From Candidatus Gastranaerophilales bacterium (GTDB taxonomy: Bacteria > Cyanobacteriota > Vampirovibrionia > Gastranaerophilales > Gastranaerophilaceae): DNA of 64,000 bases. Below, in pieces: positions 62,236 to 64,000 of the stretch. The translations under genes were made by a program, and so were the position numbers. The notes under the pieces are model-generated. The model ran no database searches. It had not been told where the DNA came from and saw only the letters and a program-made list of their open reading frames with translations. The DNA is taken from assembly GCA_944323425.1 (NCBI GenBank), contig CALUSL010000005.1, positions 36,722 through 100,721 on the forward strand. Reading direction: 5' to 3'. Each line of letters begins with the position of its first letter. Position 1 is the stretch's first letter.

Positions 62236-62490
62236 ATGGAAAATAACAAAAGTTTGGTTTTGACGTTGGTATTGTGGTTTTTTCTTGGGTCACTTGGTGC
62301 TCACAGATTTTACTTAGGTCATACAGGTACAGCATCAGTGCAACTTGGTTTGGCTGTTATTGGTTGGTTAACTGTTTTTCTAGTAATTGGCTTTATACCG
62401 CTTTTGGCTCTTGGAATATGGTTAATTGTTGATTTAATTCAAATTTTGACTGGTAAATTGACGTCTGTTGATGGTGCACCATTGAAATAG
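62236..62490 (+). CDS. TM2-domain membrane protein
   Basis: This 84-residue protein has two transmembrane helices joined by a short loop, the TM2 domain: TLVLWFFLGSLGAHRFYLG then AVIGWLTVFLVIGF and LLALGIWLIVDLIQILTG. HRFYLG is the family motif. Function of TM2 proteins in bacteria is unknown. AAAGGGG precedes the ATG and a terminator follows. Confidence 0.9.
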   Translation: MENNKSLVLTLVLWFFLGSLGAHRFYLGHTGTASVQLGLAVIGWLTVFLVIGFIPLLALGIWLIVDLIQILTGKLTSVDGAPLK

Positions 62491-62505
62491 TCTTCAAATT
62501 AAGAT

Positions 62506-62533
62506 AAAAAGAGGACTCATCTGTCCTCTTTTT
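62506..62533 (+). terminator. Rho-independent terminator of the TM2 gene
   Basis: Eleven-base arms AAAAAGAGGAC and GTCCTCTTTTT around TCATCT; Ts follow. Confidence 0.9.
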
Positions 62534-62645
62534 TTAGTTCTTAGTTGCAAAAAAGTTGTAAAATTATATGAATATTTTTTAATAAAAGTATCAACTTATT
62601 TTTTTACAAGTTTTGTAAGAACAAGGATAAAAGAAAGGGTAAAAA

Positions 62646-63016
62646 ATGAGCAGAATAAACAGCGTTTCACCGTCATTTGGTGTAAATAAAATGAACATTC
62701 CGAAAGACAGGCTTCTTAACTTGAAAAATCATCAATTAAAGGATGTAATGTCTCAATAGAAAGTAAAAATCCTGATAATATTACTTTTTTAATAAATCTT
62801 CCTAAAATTGGTTTTGAATTTGATGTTCCATATAGTCAATTGAACAAAAAAGAACAAAAAAATGCTAAAGACTTAATCAAGTTGTTCCATAAACTAGAAA
62901 ACGACCAAGACCTAAGTAGCGAAAAACAGTTAAAAAGCCTTACTGAGAAAATATTTTTAAAAATGCATAAGTTGCTTAGTTCAATAAAAAAATCGGGTTC
63001 TACTATGAAACAATAA
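62646..63016 (+). pseudogene. Frameshifted member of the MSRINS...SPSFG family
   Basis: AAAGGG precedes the ATG. The first frame reads MSRINSVSPSFGVNKMNI and stops at a TAG after 37 codons. The -1 frame continues open with ESKNPDNITFLINLPKI, FEFDVPYSQLNKKEQKN and a Lys-rich end at 63016, which aligns with the intact neighbour (NPDNLKLEIQLPNDKI, ELNIPYKKLDEEGKEE). The two frames overlap across an A5 run (GAAAAATC, about 62722-62730); one added A would join them. It is a broken gene, a slippage or assembly error, or a programmed shift. Confidence 0.68.
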
Positions 63017-63027
63017 GTTGATTTCTC

Positions 63028-63360
63028 TTATTCTTTAGAGTTTGCTCTTTGGAATGATGATACTAATTTTTCGGTAATTGTTGCTATTTTTTCAATAATA
63101 GTGGCTTCTTCTTCCGGTGAATAGTTCTTTTTTCTATTTTGTAATTGAGAGAACAAGCTAATTAAATTTTGAGTTTCTTCCTTTCCTTCCTCATCTAATT
63201 TTTTATATGGAATATTGAGTTCAATCTTATCGTTAGGAAGTTGAATTTCTAATTTAAGATTATCTGGATTGAGGTTTCTTAAATTTGACATTGTTTTGTT
63301 ATTAGCTGCGTTTGCTTTTTTTATGCCAAATGATGGTGACATACTGTTTATTCTGCTCAT
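63028..63360 (-). CDS. Unknown small protein, MSRINS...SPSFG family
   Basis: This 110-residue protein begins MSRINSMSPSFGIKKANA and has a charged helical C-terminal half (LISLFSQLQNRKKNYSPEEE, then EKIATITEKLVSSFQ). I start at 63360, nine bases after AAAGGAAG; an ATG five codons upstream overlaps that site. It faces the frameshifted paralogue, with only 11 bases between stop codons. No signal peptide. The N-terminal PSFG signature resembles NPSFKG in the 20673 membrane protein; the significance is unclear. Confidence 0.78.
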   Translation of the reverse strand: MSRINSMSPSFGIKKANAANNKTMSNLRNLNPDNLKLEIQLPNDKIELNIPYKKLDEEGKEETQNLISLFSQLQNRKKNYSPEEEATIIEKIATITEKLVSSFQRANSKE

Positions 63361-63514
63361 TTTTCTTCCTTTCATTCTTGTATTTGATTATATAAAACAT
63401 GTAAAAAAAATAAATTGCTAGAAAAAAGAAATATTTTGTAATTTTGTTTTATTTTCTTATGAGCTATAAAATAAAAAGTTTGTCAATTTATACGAATAAA
63501 AGTTGAATTGGCAG

Positions 63515-63542
63515 AAAAAAAGACTACCGAAGTAGTCTTTTT
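63515..63542 (-). terminator. UUCG-loop terminator of an unseen minus-strand transcript
   Basis: On the minus strand GACTAC-TTCG-GTAGTC with AAAA/TTTT extension is followed by seven Ts. No minus-strand gene of normal length lies upstream, so it should end a transcript from 63543 or beyond. Confidence 0.75.
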
Positions 63543-63700
63543 AAATGGTGGGCGTTGATGCTTATACCGTAGGCGAGTGACACGTCACGAGCCATACGGG
63601 AGAAGTATGCGCAGATTTTTCTAAAATTCAAGCCGCCATTGCGGCGTAGAATTTGAAAAAGCCAGCTGAGGCTCTACCTTGTTTCAATGCTGACTAAGGT
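63543..63700 (-). other. GC-richer structured element, possible ncRNA or palindromic repeat
   Basis: Nested inverted repeats lie in this stretch: AAATTC/GAATTT enclosing GCCGC/GCGGC (63625-63655), CCGTA...TACGG with inner GGC/GCC and GTGA/TCAC (63566-63599), and CATAC/GTATG (63592-63608). Composition is richer in G+C than both flanks. A UUCG terminator directly follows on the minus strand. No frame is open for long. From 63700 to 64000 I see nothing definite beyond a 20-codon ORF (MSHLKSQNLSRNKVGKVYTL at 63904) preceded by AAAGGAC and partly inside a GGACA/TGTCC hairpin. Confidence 0.4.
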
Positions 63701-64000
63701 TTAATGAGACATTTGAGTTGTAGAATAATAGCCTCAATTAGGCAGTATGTTTGAATATTAGCGGTATTTATTAAATTGACTGTGATTACTCAAATTGGTC
63801 TTTTGCTACTCTTTTTGTCTCTCAAAATCCAACAAAAATTCAAATAAGCTACCTAAAATTTAAGCACTGGTAAGGTTATAGCGATTTTAAATAAAGGACA
63901 AAAATGTCCCATTTAAAAAGTCAAAATTTAAGTCGGAACAAAGTCGGAAAGGTTTATACTCTTTAAATAATAACCACTTTTTAGCAGAATAATACTATCA

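Noticed and set aside
63543..63560. tRNA or tmRNA 3' end (GCCCACCA on the minus strand)
   Set aside because: No T-loop, D-loop or pairing acceptor strand could be found upstream.

Overview
The window is an AT-rich, gene-dense bacterial chromosome segment with no rRNA, tRNA, CRISPR array, insertion sequence or prophage that I can recognise. The host is a diderm: it encodes a TolC-type outer-membrane channel, two MlaD/MCE proteins, a periplasmic-type lytic transglycosylase, and many secreted or membrane proteins with N-terminal signal sequences. The electron-transfer flavoprotein is of the anaerobe type. The mix of AT-richness, anaerobic flavin metabolism, long TPR proteins and lineage-specific secreted proteins suggests a gut non-photosynthetic cyanobacterial relative (Vampirovibrionia/Gastranaerophilales, 'Melainabacteria'). 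That placement is my inference; a 16S or marker-gene tree would be needed to confirm it.

Layout. 1-3.8 kb: an EmrAB-TolC drug-efflux locus with a MarR regulator and a long palindromic operator in the divergent region. 3.9-8.6 kb: a lineage-specific glycine-rich protein, alaS, and a lytic transglycosylase preceded by a GC-rich structured RNA leader. 8.7-15.6 kb: DnaQ-like exonuclease, MFS exporter, ribH, fused class I fumarase divergent from a dicarboxylate/glutamate symporter, aroA. 15.6-22.1 kb: a lone receiver domain, an MlaD protein, upp, pgeF, a SEC-C protein, a family 4 uracil-DNA glycosylase, two tiny Arg-rich ORFs and a large membrane protein. 22.2-27.4 kb: a five-gene minus-strand operon (mnmD-like, FAD oxidoreductase, ribE, ribBA, GNAT). 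27.5-30.3 kb: a 575-residue coiled protein and a NarL-type regulator flanked by a repeated 15-mer. 30.3-34.6 kb: an overlapping operon nadB-nadC-etfB-etfA. 34.9-40.9 kb: tandem paralogues of an unknown family, a zinc-ribbon protein, a second MlaD protein, a long TPR protein and a YkgJ-type cysteine protein. 40.9-46.4 kb: tandem secreted paralogues, purA, small membrane proteins, trxB. 46.5-50 kb: rplU-rpmA with a long leader, a metzincin-type protease and a Pro/Glu-repeat protein. 50-55.5 kb: cimA, ilvC, gpmI, nagZ. 55.5-62.5 kb: a FliO-like protein, a NeuB/KdsC-like sialate pair, a TPR protein, lysC, a uridine-kinase-like protein and a TM2 protein. 62.6-64 kb: a frameshifted gene facing its intact paralogue, then a structured, possibly transcribed element with a UUCG terminator.

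Themes. Housekeeping biosynthesis (riboflavin, NAD, aromatic amino acids, branched-chain amino acids via citramalate, aspartate family) alternates with envelope functions. Two features stand out beyond gene content. At least eight genes have a -10 box ending exactly six bases before the ATG and no Shine-Dalgarno sequence, which implies leaderless mRNAs. Several small proteins missed by length cutoffs have their own ribosome-binding sites, promoters or terminators.
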